64,000 bases of DNA from JBHELB01 sp041859045 (GTDB lineage Bacteria; Hydrogenedentota; Hydrogenedentia; Hydrogenedentales; SLHB01), in assembly GCA_041859045.1 (NCBI GenBank), contig JBHELB010000053.1, positions 1 through 64,000 of the forward strand. Direction: 5' to 3'. Below the pieces are notes generated by a model. It was not told the origin of the DNA. It worked only from the letters and a program-made list of their open reading frames with translations, and made no database searches. Below are positions 35,774 to 44,788 of the stretch, in pieces. Each line of letters opens with the position of its first letter. The stretch's first letter is position 1. Made by a program: the position numbers and the translations under genes.

Positions 35774-38329
35774 ATGGCGAATATTTTAACCTACACAGTG
35801 GTTCCTCGGCTTCCCGAGAAGATTGCGGCCCTAAGCGAGATCGCGAAAAATCTCTGCTGGTGCTGGGATCCGGAGGCGATTGAGCTGTTTTTTCGGATCG
35901 ACCGCGATCTTTGGCTTGAAACCGGACAAAATCCAGTGCTTCTACTGGGCCGGGTCAGCCAGGCGCGTCTCGAGAACCTGGCGCGCGAGGACAGCTTCCT
36001 GGCGCACCTTGAGCGCGTTCACACGCGCATGAAGGAATATCTGGCGGGTGGGAACTGGCGCGAGCGCAATCCGGAAGCGCCCAAAAACTTCCTAGTGGCC
36101 TACTTGTCCGCGGAGTTTGGTCTTCAAGAGTCGCTCTCAATTTATTCGGGCGGTTTGGGGATTCTCGCCGGCGACTTTCTGAAGTCGACCAGCGATCTCG
36201 GTATTCCGCTGGTGGCCGTCGGCCTGCTGTACCGCGAAGGTTACTTCCGTCAATACCTCAACGCCGATGGTTGGCAGCAAGAGCGCTACCCCCGCAACGA
36301 CTTCTACAACATGGCGGTGCAACTCGTCACTGACGCCAATGGCAAGCAGATCGAGTTGGAGATCGCCCTGCCGGACCACACCGTCCGCTCGCGTATCTGG
36401 CGTTGCGACGTGGGCCGTGTTCCGCTTTATCTTCTCGACACTGACTTCGAGGGCAACAATCCCGATGCGCGCGAGATTACCGCGCGGCTCTACGGCGGCG
36501 ATCGCGACATGCGCATCCGCCAGGAGTTATTGCTGGGGATGGGCGGCGTGCGCGCGCTGAAGGCCGTTGGCCTGACCCCTTCGGTCTATCACATGAACGA
36601 AGGCCATGCGGCATTCCTCACACTCGAGCGCATTCATACGCTCATGTCCGGTGAAAAATTGACGTTCCCGCACGCGGTCGAGTCTGTCAAGGCCGCCAGC
36701 GTCTTTACGACCCACACTCCTGTTCCTGCGGGCAACGATATGTTCTCGCCTGAAATGATCGAGCATTATTTTGAAGGTTACTGCCACGAACTAGGCATCC
36801 CGATGCACGACTTGCTCGCGTTGGGACGTCAGAATCCCGCCGATACGCGCGAGCCGTTCTGCATGACCGTTCTGGCGCTTAAGCTGTCAAGCCAAGCCAA
36901 CGGCGTGAGTAAGCTGCATGGCGAAGTCGCGCGCTCGATGTGGGAACGCACCTGGGCTTCGATCCCCGTCGACGAAATCCCCATCACCTCGATCACGAAC
37001 GGCGTTCATTCGCGTTTCTGGGTATCGCGCGATCTCGCGTCCCTTTATGACCGTTACCTTGGGCCGGGGTGGGTGGCCAATCCCGCCGAGTCGACGGTAT
37101 GGGACCGCATCGAAAGCGTGCCGGACGCCGAACTTTGGCGTACCCACGAGCGCCGTCGCGAGCGGCTTGTTAACTTCGCGCGGTACCGGTTGGCGAATCA
37201 ATTGCTTAACCGCGCCGCGCCCCAGATGGAGATCAACGCGGCCGCCGAGGCCCTCGATCCGGAGTTTCTGACCATAGGGTTTGCGCGGCGCTTCGCGACG
37301 TATAAACGTGCAAACCTCTTCCTCAGCGACCCTGAGCGTCTTGTGCGTATTCTGACGGATGCCAATCGTCCAGTGCAGATGATCATCGCGGGCAAAGCAC
37401 ATCCTCAGGACAACCAGGGTAAGGACCTTATCCGCGAGATTATCCATTTCATGCGGCGGTATGGCGTGCGGAATCACTTGGTGTTCATCGAGGACTACGA
37501 CATCAACGTCTCGCGCTACATGGTGCAGGGCGTGGACTGCTGGTTGAACACCCCGCGTCGTCCGATGGAGGCCTCCGGCACCAGCGGCATGAAAGCGGCG
37601 ATGAACGGCGTACTCAATATCAGCATCCCCGACGGCTGGTGGTGCGAGGCCGAGTTGCTGGGTGAGAATGGCTGGAGCATTGGCCGCGGAGAAAGTTACG
37701 ACAACCCCGACGAGCAGGACGTGGTCGAGAGCGAGGCGCTGTACGAGATTCTCGAGCGCGAAGTCGTACCGACGTTCTACGAACGCGGCCGCGACGGCAT
37801 TCCGCGTCTGTGGGTGCATCGCATGAAGACGGCGATTCGCACGATTTGCCCGGTATTCAATACCCACCGGATGGCACAGGAGTATGCGGATCGCTTCTAT
37901 CTGCCGTGTACGCTTCGCCGCGAGGAAATGCGTTCGGATAACCGCAAGCGCTCCAAGGCCCTCACCGCGTGGAAGCAGAAAGTGCGCGATGCTTGGGACA
38001 AGGTCCACTTCACGCACATCGAGTGCGGGCCGGCTGAAGGACTGCCCTTTGGCTCCGAGCTGTTGGTTACCGCCGATTTGGCCCTGGATAAGCTTGCGCC
38101 GGAAGATGTGACGGTCGAGATCTATCACGGCGATCTCGATCCCTACGGCCACATTGCGAACGGCCGTACGGTCCGCGTGGAGAAGGTTGAAAAGCGGGAC
38201 GGTGTATTCCGCTTCACCGGCTCCGTGCTCTGCGATAAGACGGGGCAGCAAGGCTTGACGGTACGGGTCGTTCCAAACCACCCAGACCTCATGGAAAAGC
38301 ACGAGACCGGCCTCATCGTTTGGGGATAG
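35774..38329 (+). CDS. glgP: Alpha-glucan (glycogen/maltodextrin) phosphorylase
   Basis: An 851-residue GT35 phosphorylase that releases glucose-1-phosphate from alpha-1,4-glucans. It is of the short bacterial/archaeal subgroup with an N-terminal DUF3417-type domain (TVVPRLPEKIAALSEIAKNLCWCWDPEA). FLVAYLSAEFGLQESLSIYSGGLGILAGD and VYHMNEGHAAFLTLER are family blocks. The pyridoxal-phosphate lysine region is RRPMEASGTSGMKAAMNGV. The last 120 residues form an extra beta-rich domain common in this subgroup. ATG 35774 follows GAGGAGGAGAA. A terminator follows at 38345. Confidence 0.92.
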   Translation: MANILTYTVVPRLPEKIAALSEIAKNLCWCWDPEAIELFFRIDRDLWLETGQNPVLLLGRVSQARLENLAREDSFLAHLERVHTRMKEYLAGGNWRERNPEAPKNFLVAYLSAEFGLQESLSIYSGGLGILAGDFLKSTSDLGIPLVAVGLLYREGYFRQYLNADGWQQERYPRNDFYNMAVQLVTDANGKQIELEIALPDHTVRSRIWRCDVGRVPLYLLDTDFEGNNPDAREITARLYGGDRDMRIRQELLLGMGGVRALKAVGLTPSVYHMNEGHAAFLTLERIHTLMSGEKLTFPHAVESVKAASVFTTHTPVPAGNDMFSPEMIEHYFEGYCHELGIPMHDLLALGRQNPADTREPFCMTVLALKLSSQANGVSKLHGEVARSMWERTWASIPVDEIPITSITNGVHSRFWVSRDLASLYDRYLGPGWVANPAESTVWDRIESVPDAELWRTHERRRERLVNFARYRLANQLLNRAAPQMEINAAAEALDPEFLTIGFARRFATYKRANLFLSDPERLVRILTDANRPVQMIIAGKAHPQDNQGKDLIREIIHFMRRYGVRNHLVFIEDYDINVSRYMVQGVDCWLNTPRRPMEASGTSGMKAAMNGVLNISIPDGWWCEAELLGENGWSIGRGESYDNPDEQDVVESEALYEILEREVVPTFYERGRDGIPRLWVHRMKTAIRTICPVFNTHRMAQEYADRFYLPCTLRREEMRSDNRKRSKALTAWKQKVRDAWDKVHFTHIECGPAEGLPFGSELLVTADLALDKLAPEDVTVEIYHGDLDPYGHIANGRTVRVEKVEKRDGVFRFTGSVLCDKTGQQGLTVRVVPNHPDLMEKHETGLIVWG

Positions 38330-38344
38330 CGCTAGTCAGAACAA

Positions 38345-38384
38345 CGCCCGAAGGAGTCCGCAGTATCCTTCGGGCGTTTCTTCT
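38345..38384 (+). terminator. Rho-independent terminator after glgP
   Basis: An 11-bp perfect stem, CGCCCGAAGGA (38345-38355) with TCCTTCGGGCG (38366-38376), then TTTCTTCT. The opposite strand has TTGTTCT after the stem, so it may work in both directions between these convergent genes. Confidence 0.88.
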
Positions 38385-38399
38385 GTCTACCCAAAGCAC

Positions 38400-38432
38400 A
38401 CGCGCCGGAAACCCAATGGATTTCCGGCGCGT
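38400..38432 (-). terminator. Stem-loop downstream of the EF-G-like gene
   Basis: A perfect 12-bp stem, ACGCGCCGGAAA/TTTCCGGCGCGT, with a 9-base loop lies 18 bases after the stop codon of the minus-strand gene. The sequence after it on that strand (TGTGCTTTGGG) is only weakly T-rich. Confidence 0.55.
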
Positions 38433-38449
38433 GAATATAAACCCTAACC

Positions 38450-40486
38450 CTATTCCTGCGCGGCGCGCGACTTCTCGTATTCCGCGATCAACTGCTGCGC
38501 GACATGCTCGGGCACTTCTTCATAGTGATCAAACTTGAGGGCGTAACTACCGCGTCCACCCGTCATACTGCGGAGATCGGTCGAGTACCGCAGTATTTCG
38601 GCTTCAGGCACCAGCGCGCGAATGCACTGCCGCCCCGCGCCCGCCGGCTCCATGCCCAAAATACGGCCACGGCGGCTGTTCAGGTCGCCGTTGATGTCGC
38701 CCATGAAGTCATCGGGCACCGTAACCTGAATCTCCATCACCGGCTCGAGGATACACGGCTTAGCTTCCTTCACGCCCTTCTGGATGGCCAGAGACGCGGC
38801 GATCTTGAACGCCATTTCGGACGAGTCCACGTCGTGGTACGAACCGAAATGCAGGTCAACCACGATATCCACCACCGGATAGCCCGCGATCACGCCGCGT
38901 AGCAACGCTTCTTGCGCGCCTTTGTCCACGTGCGGGATATACTGCTTGGGCACCACGCCGCCCACGACGCTGTCGACAAACTTGTAGCCGCCGCCGCGCT
39001 CGTTCGGCGAGATGCGCAGGTGCACGTCGCCGTACTGGCCGTGACCGCCCGACTGCTTCTTGTGTTTGCCTTGGACGTCCGACTTGCCCTTGACGGTCTC
39101 TTTGAAGGCCACTTTCGGCGTGCGTGTCTCAGCCTCGACGTGGAATTTCCGCTTCATGCGGTCGAGCAAGATGTCGAGTTGCAGATCGCCCATCCCGCGA
39201 ACGAGGTGTTCATTGGTCGAGGCGTCGCGATAGTGCGTGAACGTCGGGTCTTCTTCGGCCAAACGGTTCAACGCTTCGCCGATCTTGTCCTCGTCGCCGC
39301 GCGATTTCGGCGAAATCGCCAACTTCACCATCGACTCCGGAAGGACGATCTTCGGCATATGCAGATCCGTGCCGGGCGATCCGATGGTGTCGCCGAAATG
39401 CGTGCTCTTCAGCTTCGTCATCGCGGCCAGATCACCCGGGCCAACGGCCTCGACGGCGACTTGTTCTTTGCCACGCAGCATGTAGATCTTGCCCGTGCGC
39501 TCTTTCGAACTCGTCGTCACATTGTAGAAGTCCGAATCCGAGCGCAGGGTGCCGGTCAGCACGCGAAACAGCGTCAACTGCCCCACATACGGGTCGACGA
39601 TGCTGCGGAACACTTGCCCCAGAAACGGGCCGTCCGCCGACACCTTTACTTCGACTTCCTCGCCCTTACTCGTCTTCGCCACTACCTTGCGCTCCAGCGG
39701 CGACGGGAACGACTCGGTGATAACGGCCAACAACTCGTCGATGCCGATCTTCTTCGAAACCGATCCCGCAACCACGGGGACGATTCGGCCCGACCGAATG
39801 CCCGCACGTAAACCCGAATCAAACTCCTCCGGCGTCAACTCGCCCGTCTCGAGGTATTTCTCGAGCAGCGCGTCATCCGATTCCGCAACAACGTCGACCA
39901 TCGAGGCCTTCAGCAGTTCGGCCTGCTCGGCTACCGCGGGATCGCTGCCTTTGAGGATATTCACTACGCCCTTGAGGCCTTCACCGCTGCCGATGGGAAT
40001 CACCACGGGCACGCACTGCGCGCCATACGCCGACTGGAGGCCGCTTACGACCTCCTCAAAATCCGTGTGTTCGCGGTCAAGCTTATTTACAAAAATAGCG
40101 CGCGGCACGCCATACGTGTCCGCATACTTCATCGCGTTGTCCGTACCCACCTGAACGCCCGTCGTGGCGTCCACTAGAATTACCAGACTATCCAACAACG
40201 GCGTCGACGCCGCCACTTCGCCCAGAAAGTCCGCATACCCGGGGTGATCGACGAAGTGCACCCGCGTTCCCTTCCAGTCCAGGTGCATTAGCTTCATCGC
40301 GATCGTCTGCTTGCGCTGAATTTCTTCCTCGAGATAATCGCCGACCGTGTTTCCGTCCGCGATCGAGCCCACGCGGCTCGTCAGGCCCGCCATGTGGAGG
40401 ATGTGCTCGAGTAACGTCGTCTTCCCCGTGCCCCCGTGCCCCAAGACCCCTACGTTGCGCACCTTTGCGGCATCCACATTCGCCAT
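38450..40486 (-). CDS. Elongation factor G-like GTPase (EF-G2 type)
   Basis: A 678-residue five-domain translation GTPase. The G1 loop is GHGGTGKT (16-23), G4 is NKLD, and domains II-V follow in normal order, ending in an EF-G C-terminal alpha/beta fold. It differs from canonical EF-G in the G1 sequence (normally AHIDAGKTT), in the switch I segment (EEEIQRKQTIAMKL) and in G3. There the catalytic His of DTPGH is Tyr84 in DHPGYADF, a pattern I associate with EF-G2-like paralogues. It may be a slow or ribosome-stress GTPase rather than the main translocase. ATG 40486 follows GGAGG. Confidence 0.85.
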   Translation of the reverse strand: MANVDAAKVRNVGVLGHGGTGKTTLLEHILHMAGLTSRVGSIADGNTVGDYLEEEIQRKQTIAMKLMHLDWKGTRVHFVDHPGYADFLGEVAASTPLLDSLVILVDATTGVQVGTDNAMKYADTYGVPRAIFVNKLDREHTDFEEVVSGLQSAYGAQCVPVVIPIGSGEGLKGVVNILKGSDPAVAEQAELLKASMVDVVAESDDALLEKYLETGELTPEEFDSGLRAGIRSGRIVPVVAGSVSKKIGIDELLAVITESFPSPLERKVVAKTSKGEEVEVKVSADGPFLGQVFRSIVDPYVGQLTLFRVLTGTLRSDSDFYNVTTSSKERTGKIYMLRGKEQVAVEAVGPGDLAAMTKLKSTHFGDTIGSPGTDLHMPKIVLPESMVKLAISPKSRGDEDKIGEALNRLAEEDPTFTHYRDASTNEHLVRGMGDLQLDILLDRMKRKFHVEAETRTPKVAFKETVKGKSDVQGKHKKQSGGHGQYGDVHLRISPNERGGGYKFVDSVVGGVVPKQYIPHVDKGAQEALLRGVIAGYPVVDIVVDLHFGSYHDVDSSEMAFKIAASLAIQKGVKEAKPCILEPVMEIQVTVPDDFMGDINGDLNSRRGRILGMEPAGAGRQCIRALVPEAEILRYSTDLRSMTGGRGSYALKFDHYEEVPEHVAQQLIAEYEKSRAAQE

Positions 40487-40584
40487 GAAACGTTCCTCCA
40501 CAGGTAAGGGCATGCCCTCGCATGCCCGCAAGACGCCCCGGTTACCTCAAGCCATCTTTCCCACAAATCGAAGGCGGGTCGCGT

Positions 40585-40614
40585 AGTATACCTTCCTCCG
40601 GACAAGCCACTCAA
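40585..40614 (-). promoter_or_regulatory. Promoter for the EF-G-like gene
   Basis: On the minus strand TTGAGT (40609-40614), an 18-bp spacer and TATACT (40585-40590). The transcript would start near 40578 and carry a leader of about 92 nt. Confidence 0.6.
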
Positions 40615-40643
40615 ATTTCCCCTGTTGTCGCAAAACGGCTCCG

Positions 40644-41339
40644 CTATTCGTGAACGTAGGCCCATTCCCCGAGGCGTTCGAGCGATCCGCCGTACCCCCA
40701 TTCGGGGTAATTCTGGCGAGGAAAGTAAAGAAATCGGTCGAAGTTCAGGAGACCCAGCGAGCAGCCGACGTAGATTACCCAAGGGTTGCCATCAAAATTC
40801 CTGAGCGCTTCCTCACCGGCCACGTAGGAATAGGCCGGGTACGCAGACATCCCCGTTGGCGGAATGCGTTCAATGTAGTTTGGAATAAGCTCCTCCAACA
40901 CTCGCGGCGGCCGACCGTTTTCGCTGTAGAAACGATGCACGGCGCTGACGAGGGGCATGCTGCGCTCCCCTAGCCGCTGAAACGCCGTCATGCGGTACTC
41001 CATGGTTTTGGGGCCTATCGTGAATGGGCTGGTCATTGTTGCCACGCCGCAAAGCAGCGCTACAACGGCCACGGCGCGCCACCTTCGGAAAAACATCGCG
41101 GGAATCGCCAGCACCAAGAAAACAAGCGATGCAAGGACTCCTCCGATGAAAATCTCATCCAAAACCAGAGTCAGAACGCTGAGAAACGCAGAATTTCCAT
41201 TCAGTTTGCACCATTGTGCGGCGGGATCGGCTAAGGCGCTGAGCGGAAGGAAAAGCAGGGCAATGCAAAGCGTACGGATCGGGACCTTGGCGAGTCGTTC
41301 CTCAAGAGTCAGTGATGCGGTGACATGTTTTGGCATCAT
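40644..41339 (-). CDS. Membrane protein of unknown function
   Basis: A 231-residue protein with three hydrophobic segments in its first half (about 22-38, 52-82 and 88-105). A soluble C-terminal half contains FYSENGRPPRVLEELIPNYIERIPPTG, followed by YSYVAGEEALRNFDGNPWVIYVG. That pattern resembles the pilin/DUF-type tails in which a short helix precedes YIxxxPxxP, but I do not recognise the family. AAGGAG precedes a double ATG (41339 and 41336). It follows the ankyrin-protein gene by 58 bases on the same strand. Confidence 0.6.
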   Translation of the reverse strand: MMPKHVTASLTLEERLAKVPIRTLCIALLFLPLSALADPAAQWCKLNGNSAFLSVLTLVLDEIFIGGVLASLVFLVLAIPAMFFRRWRAVAVVALLCGVATMTSPFTIGPKTMEYRMTAFQRLGERSMPLVSAVHRFYSENGRPPRVLEELIPNYIERIPPTGMSAYPAYSYVAGEEALRNFDGNPWVIYVGCSLGLLNFDRFLYFPRQNYPEWGYGGSLERLGEWAYVHE

Positions 41340-41397
41340 AGAACTCCTTCTGTCTCAAGTTCGCTTGTCGGCGGCGCTACTGGAAAGGGACAGACCT

Positions 41398-42996
41398 TCA
41401 TTTCTGCACGTCTGGGCGTGGAGACCTTGGGGCAGCACCTGCTTTTTGCTCCCGGCGAACGGAGTGAAAGTACTCAAGTATCTGCTCGTTGCGTTCGTAA
41501 GGGCGCATGTGTTTGATGATATCCATCGGAGAAGTCTTCGACTCCCCGCTCCTCAACCGCGGGTCGCCGCCGTGCTCCACCAGCGCCCGCGCCACGCGAA
41601 GTAAAGCCTGCGAAACGGCTTCATCCATTTGTTCCCAATTCTTGAACGGTTCTGTATCGGAAGGATATCTTGAACCAACAAAACTTAGTCTGGGTGCCCT
41701 AGCGAGTACGTGTAGTGGGGTTTCGCCGCGTATAGTGCGGATATTTGGATCAGCCCCATGCGCAAGCAATAGGTCTACCGCGTCACAATATTGGGTAAGG
41801 CGCTGGAATCCTGGCATCTTGTTAAAGTCTTCAAACACGGCATTGTGCCATTGAGCTTCATAGGCTATGTTGAATATGCGCTTTGTAGTCCAGTAAAGAA
41901 GCGGTTCTTCTGGGCCGCTGGACGGGTAAAGCGCGTTGGGATCCATACCAGAGTCCAGAAGCCGCTTTAAATTGTCTACTTCCCCCAAATAGATGTATAT
42001 GCGCGGATCGGCGAGTGACTTGGTGTGTTTCGTGAGAATTTCTACGGCGTCTTGATTCTCCCGATGACCGTATAGGTCGGGCAGCTCAAAGAGCGTTATT
42101 CCTCTGAGAGCTGGACCTGCTGGTCTTTCCGCGAATGGATCAGCGCCGCGGGAAAGGAATAGCTCGATAGTGTCACGCTGCTTGGCCTCAACAGCAGCCC
42201 ATAGACCGTCATTTGCGTCCTTTGTGTATTCCAAGAGACATTTTGTCATTTCGGGATTGTCCTCGGCCTCCGAAAAAGCGTCGGAACGATCTGCGGTCTC
42301 ACGTAGACTCCCGCCGTTTTTCAGTAATAGTTTGACTATTTCGACATTCCCTTTTCCGGCCGCCAGCGGGACCAAAGAATGCGTAGATGTCCCACTAGAG
42401 GCGGCCCACTTCCAGATATATCCTGTATTGGCGGTTACGCCGAGAAGGTTAAACGCCAGGCGCTTCTTTACTAGTTCAACGTCTCCGCTTTCCACTGCGT
42501 CTTGCAGGGTCTGGTACTTGGGAAGAAAGTAGGCCGGGGGCGCGGAGAGTAGAATCAGAATGGGGACAGTCCACAGCAGGACACGATTGGGAAATTTCAC
42601 TGGATGCGGGCGCTTGCGCCACTTTCGGTAGAGTTCGCAGGTGGTCCATATCAGGAGGTTGAACGCCGTTATCACCCAAAATGCGACAAGCAGCAGCCAG
42701 ATTCCCCGATGCTTAGTCATAGCGTGCCAGAAAGTCACACGAGTGATGTTGTCATCCATAAAAGCGCCAAGAAAGAAAAGCGACCAACTAAGCACGGCTC
42801 CCGAAAAGAAGAGAAGCAACGTCGCACACAGATTCAGCGTGGGACGCCTAGAGCTTCGAAGTAGACACGCCGCTACAGGAGTAAGAAGAATAATCGGCAC
42901 AAATGACCAGGTAACAAATATGAATTCCGATATGTTCTTCAGCCAGTCAGAGAGGTCCCAGTACGACATCATTGTTATCCACTCCGAAAGGGTCAT
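41398..42996 (-). CDS. Membrane protein with ankyrin repeats
   Basis: A 532-residue protein with four N-terminal hydrophobic segments (about 25-47, 55-80, 92-115 and 140-157). Ankyrin-type repeats follow: TLQDAVESGDVELVKKRL, LVPLAAGKGNVEIVKLLLKNGG, LWAAVEAKQRDTIELFLSRGADP, NLKRLLDSGMDPNAL and AVDLLLAHGADPNIRTIRGETPLHVLARA. Repeats are binding scaffolds; no catalytic domain is visible. Topology suggests the repeats lie on one side of the inner membrane. GGAGGAG precedes the ATG. Its base composition is lower in GC than its neighbours, which may indicate a transferred gene. Confidence 0.75.
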   Translation of the reverse strand: MTLSEWITMMSYWDLSDWLKNISEFIFVTWSFVPIILLTPVAACLLRSSRRPTLNLCATLLLFFSGAVLSWSLFFLGAFMDDNITRVTFWHAMTKHRGIWLLLVAFWVITAFNLLIWTTCELYRKWRKRPHPVKFPNRVLLWTVPILILLSAPPAYFLPKYQTLQDAVESGDVELVKKRLAFNLLGVTANTGYIWKWAASSGTSTHSLVPLAAGKGNVEIVKLLLKNGGSLRETADRSDAFSEAEDNPEMTKCLLEYTKDANDGLWAAVEAKQRDTIELFLSRGADPFAERPAGPALRGITLFELPDLYGHRENQDAVEILTKHTKSLADPRIYIYLGEVDNLKRLLDSGMDPNALYPSSGPEEPLLYWTTKRIFNIAYEAQWHNAVFEDFNKMPGFQRLTQYCDAVDLLLAHGADPNIRTIRGETPLHVLARAPRLSFVGSRYPSDTEPFKNWEQMDEAVSQALLRVARALVEHGGDPRLRSGESKTSPMDIIKHMRPYERNEQILEYFHSVRREQKAGAAPRSPRPDVQK

Positions 42997-43206
42997 TGCG
43001 ATCTCCTCCCGCTTTCGCGACGCGCCATGCTGTCCTGTAGGACTCGATTAACGTGCGTCGAGTTAATGTAGCACAATCTCTGCATCATTGCGCACTTGGC
43101 CCAAATTGCCGGATAACTTTCAGAAAAAACGTCAGGGGCGTTATGTCGCGAAAGATCTTGCCCCAAAGAAAAGAACCCCGGAACGGGGTGTCAGAAAATG
43201 AGAAAT

Positions 43207-43357
43207 CACCACAGAGGCACCGAGGACACAGAGAAGAGCAAGAAAAAACGAACACGCATGTTCGAAAATCCGAGGCTAAAATTCTTCGTCTTCCGAACAC
43301 CATTCGAATTTCTTTTCCTCTCTTTCTCTTCTCTGTGTTCTCTGTGCCTCTGTGGTG
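43207..43357. repeat. Imperfect inverted repeat with caccacagaggcac arms
   Basis: The left arm at 43207-43245 (CACCACAGAGGCACCGAGGA...) and the right arm at about 43318-43357 are reverse complements with few mismatches over some 36 bases. They enclose about 75 bases that contain a further hairpin, CGAACA-cgca-TGTTCG (43249-43264). AG-rich arms of this kind recur in intergenic regions of several uncultured phyla. It may be a non-autonomous mobile element or a folded RNA; no flanking target duplication was evident. Confidence 0.65.
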
Positions 43358-43492
43358 CATATTTATTTCGCTATACTTTTCTTGATTCCATCCCTCAACA
43401 CGGGCATTACGCCAACCGCGCGGGAGATTGCAGAATCCCTCGCGCGGGGACTCCATCCTCGCATCGGGTGCTTTCCTAATACCCACCTTTGC

Positions 43493-43522
43493 TTGACAAT
43501 AAGGGCTTGCGCAAGCTACTTC
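43493..43522 (+). promoter_or_regulatory. Possible promoter with palindromic operator
   Basis: A perfect TTGACA (43493-43498) is followed at 18 bp by a poor -10 (TACTTC, 43517-43522). A perfect 12-bp palindrome, GCTTGCGCAAGC (43505-43516), fills the spacer and would block polymerase if bound. The gene start is about 205 bases downstream. Confidence 0.35.
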
Positions 43523-43725
43523 GTCTTACCCGGCGATTGGGGATTTGAGAGCGCGTGAACGCCCGCCCTCCAAGTGCCCGGCGCAAAAGTTATTGTGGTC
43601 TGCGCGGAGCCCTTGTCCCGAGCTCCCAGGCTTTTCCTCTCCGTGGGGCTTGCGTGGGGCGGTGGCTTCGGGCACAGTAGGTCTATGGATAACGACGCGG
43701 GATTTCCCAAAGCAAGGAGATAGTC

Positions 43726-44490
43726 ATGTCGGATGTGGTCGATTACAAGATTCACGGCGATGATATGCAATTGGTCGAGGTGGAACTGGACCCTGGTGAG
43801 GGCGTGCGCGCGGAAACGGGCGCAATGCTCTACATGGAAGACGGCATTGAGATGCAGACCTCCACGGGCGGCGGGCTCTTTCAGGGGTTCAAGCGGATGC
43901 TCATCGGGGAAAGCTTTTTCATTACCACCTTCCTAAACAACAGTTCCGCAAAGCGCAAACTGGCCTTCAGCGCGCCTTACCCCGGCAAGATCATCCCGAT
44001 TCAACTCGAACAGCACGGCGGCCAGTTTCTCTGCCAGAAGGACGCCTTTCTATGCGCTGCGCGGGGGATTGAGATCAACATCGCGTTCACGAAGAAGATC
44101 GGCGCGGGACTCTTTGGCGGCGAGGGGTTCATCCTGGAGCGTCTTGAAGGCGATGGGCTCGCGTTTATCCACGCGGGCGGCGCGATCCTCCAACGTCAAC
44201 TGCAACCCGGCGAACATCTGCGCGTCGACACGGGCTGCCTCGTCGCCTTCGAAAGCACGGTCAGCTACGACATTCAGTTCGTGGGCGGCTTCAAGAATGC
44301 GCTGTTTGGAGGAGAAGGCCTATTTCTGGCGTCACTTACCGGTCCGGGACTCGTCTACCTCCAGAGTCTGCCCTTCTCTCGCCTTGCCGACCGCATCGTC
44401 GCGGCGTCGCGCACAGGAAAAGAAGAATCGCGCGGCGTGGCCGGGCTCGGCGGCAACGTCTTGGGCGGTCTTCTGGGAGGAGACCGCTAG
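43726..44490 (+). CDS. AIM24 / TIGR00266 family protein
   Basis: A 254-residue protein of the AIM24/TIGR00266 family with a double beta-helix-like fold. Recognisable blocks are YKIHGDDMQLVEVELDPGEGVRAETGAMLYM, FFITTFLNN and the twin GLFGGEGF and ALFGGEGLFLASLTGPGLVYLQSLP. The Gly-rich C-terminus is typical. Bacterial function is unknown; yeast Aim24 is mitochondrial and acts in membrane organisation. ATG 43726 follows AAGGAGA. Confidence 0.88.
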   Translation: MSDVVDYKIHGDDMQLVEVELDPGEGVRAETGAMLYMEDGIEMQTSTGGGLFQGFKRMLIGESFFITTFLNNSSAKRKLAFSAPYPGKIIPIQLEQHGGQFLCQKDAFLCAARGIEINIAFTKKIGAGLFGGEGFILERLEGDGLAFIHAGGAILQRQLQPGEHLRVDTGCLVAFESTVSYDIQFVGGFKNALFGGEGLFLASLTGPGLVYLQSLPFSRLADRIVAASRTGKEESRGVAGLGGNVLGGLLGGDR

Positions 44491-44601
44491 AATTGATCGG
44501 TGCTGGCGTCTGTCACTAAGACTACTTCTTGCGGCAGACGCCAGCAGCCGATATACTTTGATTGCTGAGAACGCGCATGGGGCGCGGGCAGGGAGACCTT
44601 C

Positions 44602-44787
44602 ATGGCACTGGTCCGGCGGGAGTCAATTCCGGCCGCCGCCTATCTCGACGGCGGCACCGCGAGTCTTATCCTTCAGTTCCTTGCCGCAGGCGTATTGGGA
44701 AGCCTATTCTTCATCAAGGGGATCTGGTACCGCATTCGCGACTTCTTCATTTCCCGCTTTGGCCGACGGCCCAACTCCGGCGAGTAG
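44602..44787 (+). CDS. Small membrane protein (61 residues)
   Basis: A 61-residue microprotein with one central hydrophobic segment (about 19-41) and a basic C-terminus (YRIRDFFISRFGRRPNSGE). The ATG at 44602 has GGGAG about eight bases upstream, and the stop lies one base before the methyltransferase start. That arrangement argues for a real, translationally linked gene. No family is recognised. Confidence 0.6.
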   Translation: MALVRRESIPAAAYLDGGTASLILQFLAAGVLGSLFFIKGIWYRIRDFFISRFGRRPNSGE

Positions 44788-44788
44788 C

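Larger units (their letters stand above)
42997..43725. other. Gene-free stretch with foldback repeat
   Basis: About 730 bases without a supported gene. It contains a small hairpin, ACCCCG-gaa-CGGGGT (43175-43189), that on the minus strand is followed by TCTTTTCTTT like an orphan terminator. It also holds the inverted repeat at 43207-43357 and a possible promoter at 43493-43522. A minus-strand frame through the repeat (containing HRGTENTEK) is a repeat-derived artefact, not a gene. Confidence 0.6.

Noticed and set aside
36887..38302. 471-codon open frame antisense to glgP
   Set aside because: It is a shadow of the phosphorylase gene.
43085..43486. 133-codon minus-strand frame containing HRGTENTEK
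   Set aside because: It runs through the inverted repeat. Such frames are common false genes derived from that repeat.
44069..44788. Upstream extension of the methyltransferase frame
   Set aside because: It crosses the AIM24 and microprotein genes out of frame. The true start at 44789 begins the conserved N-terminal domain.
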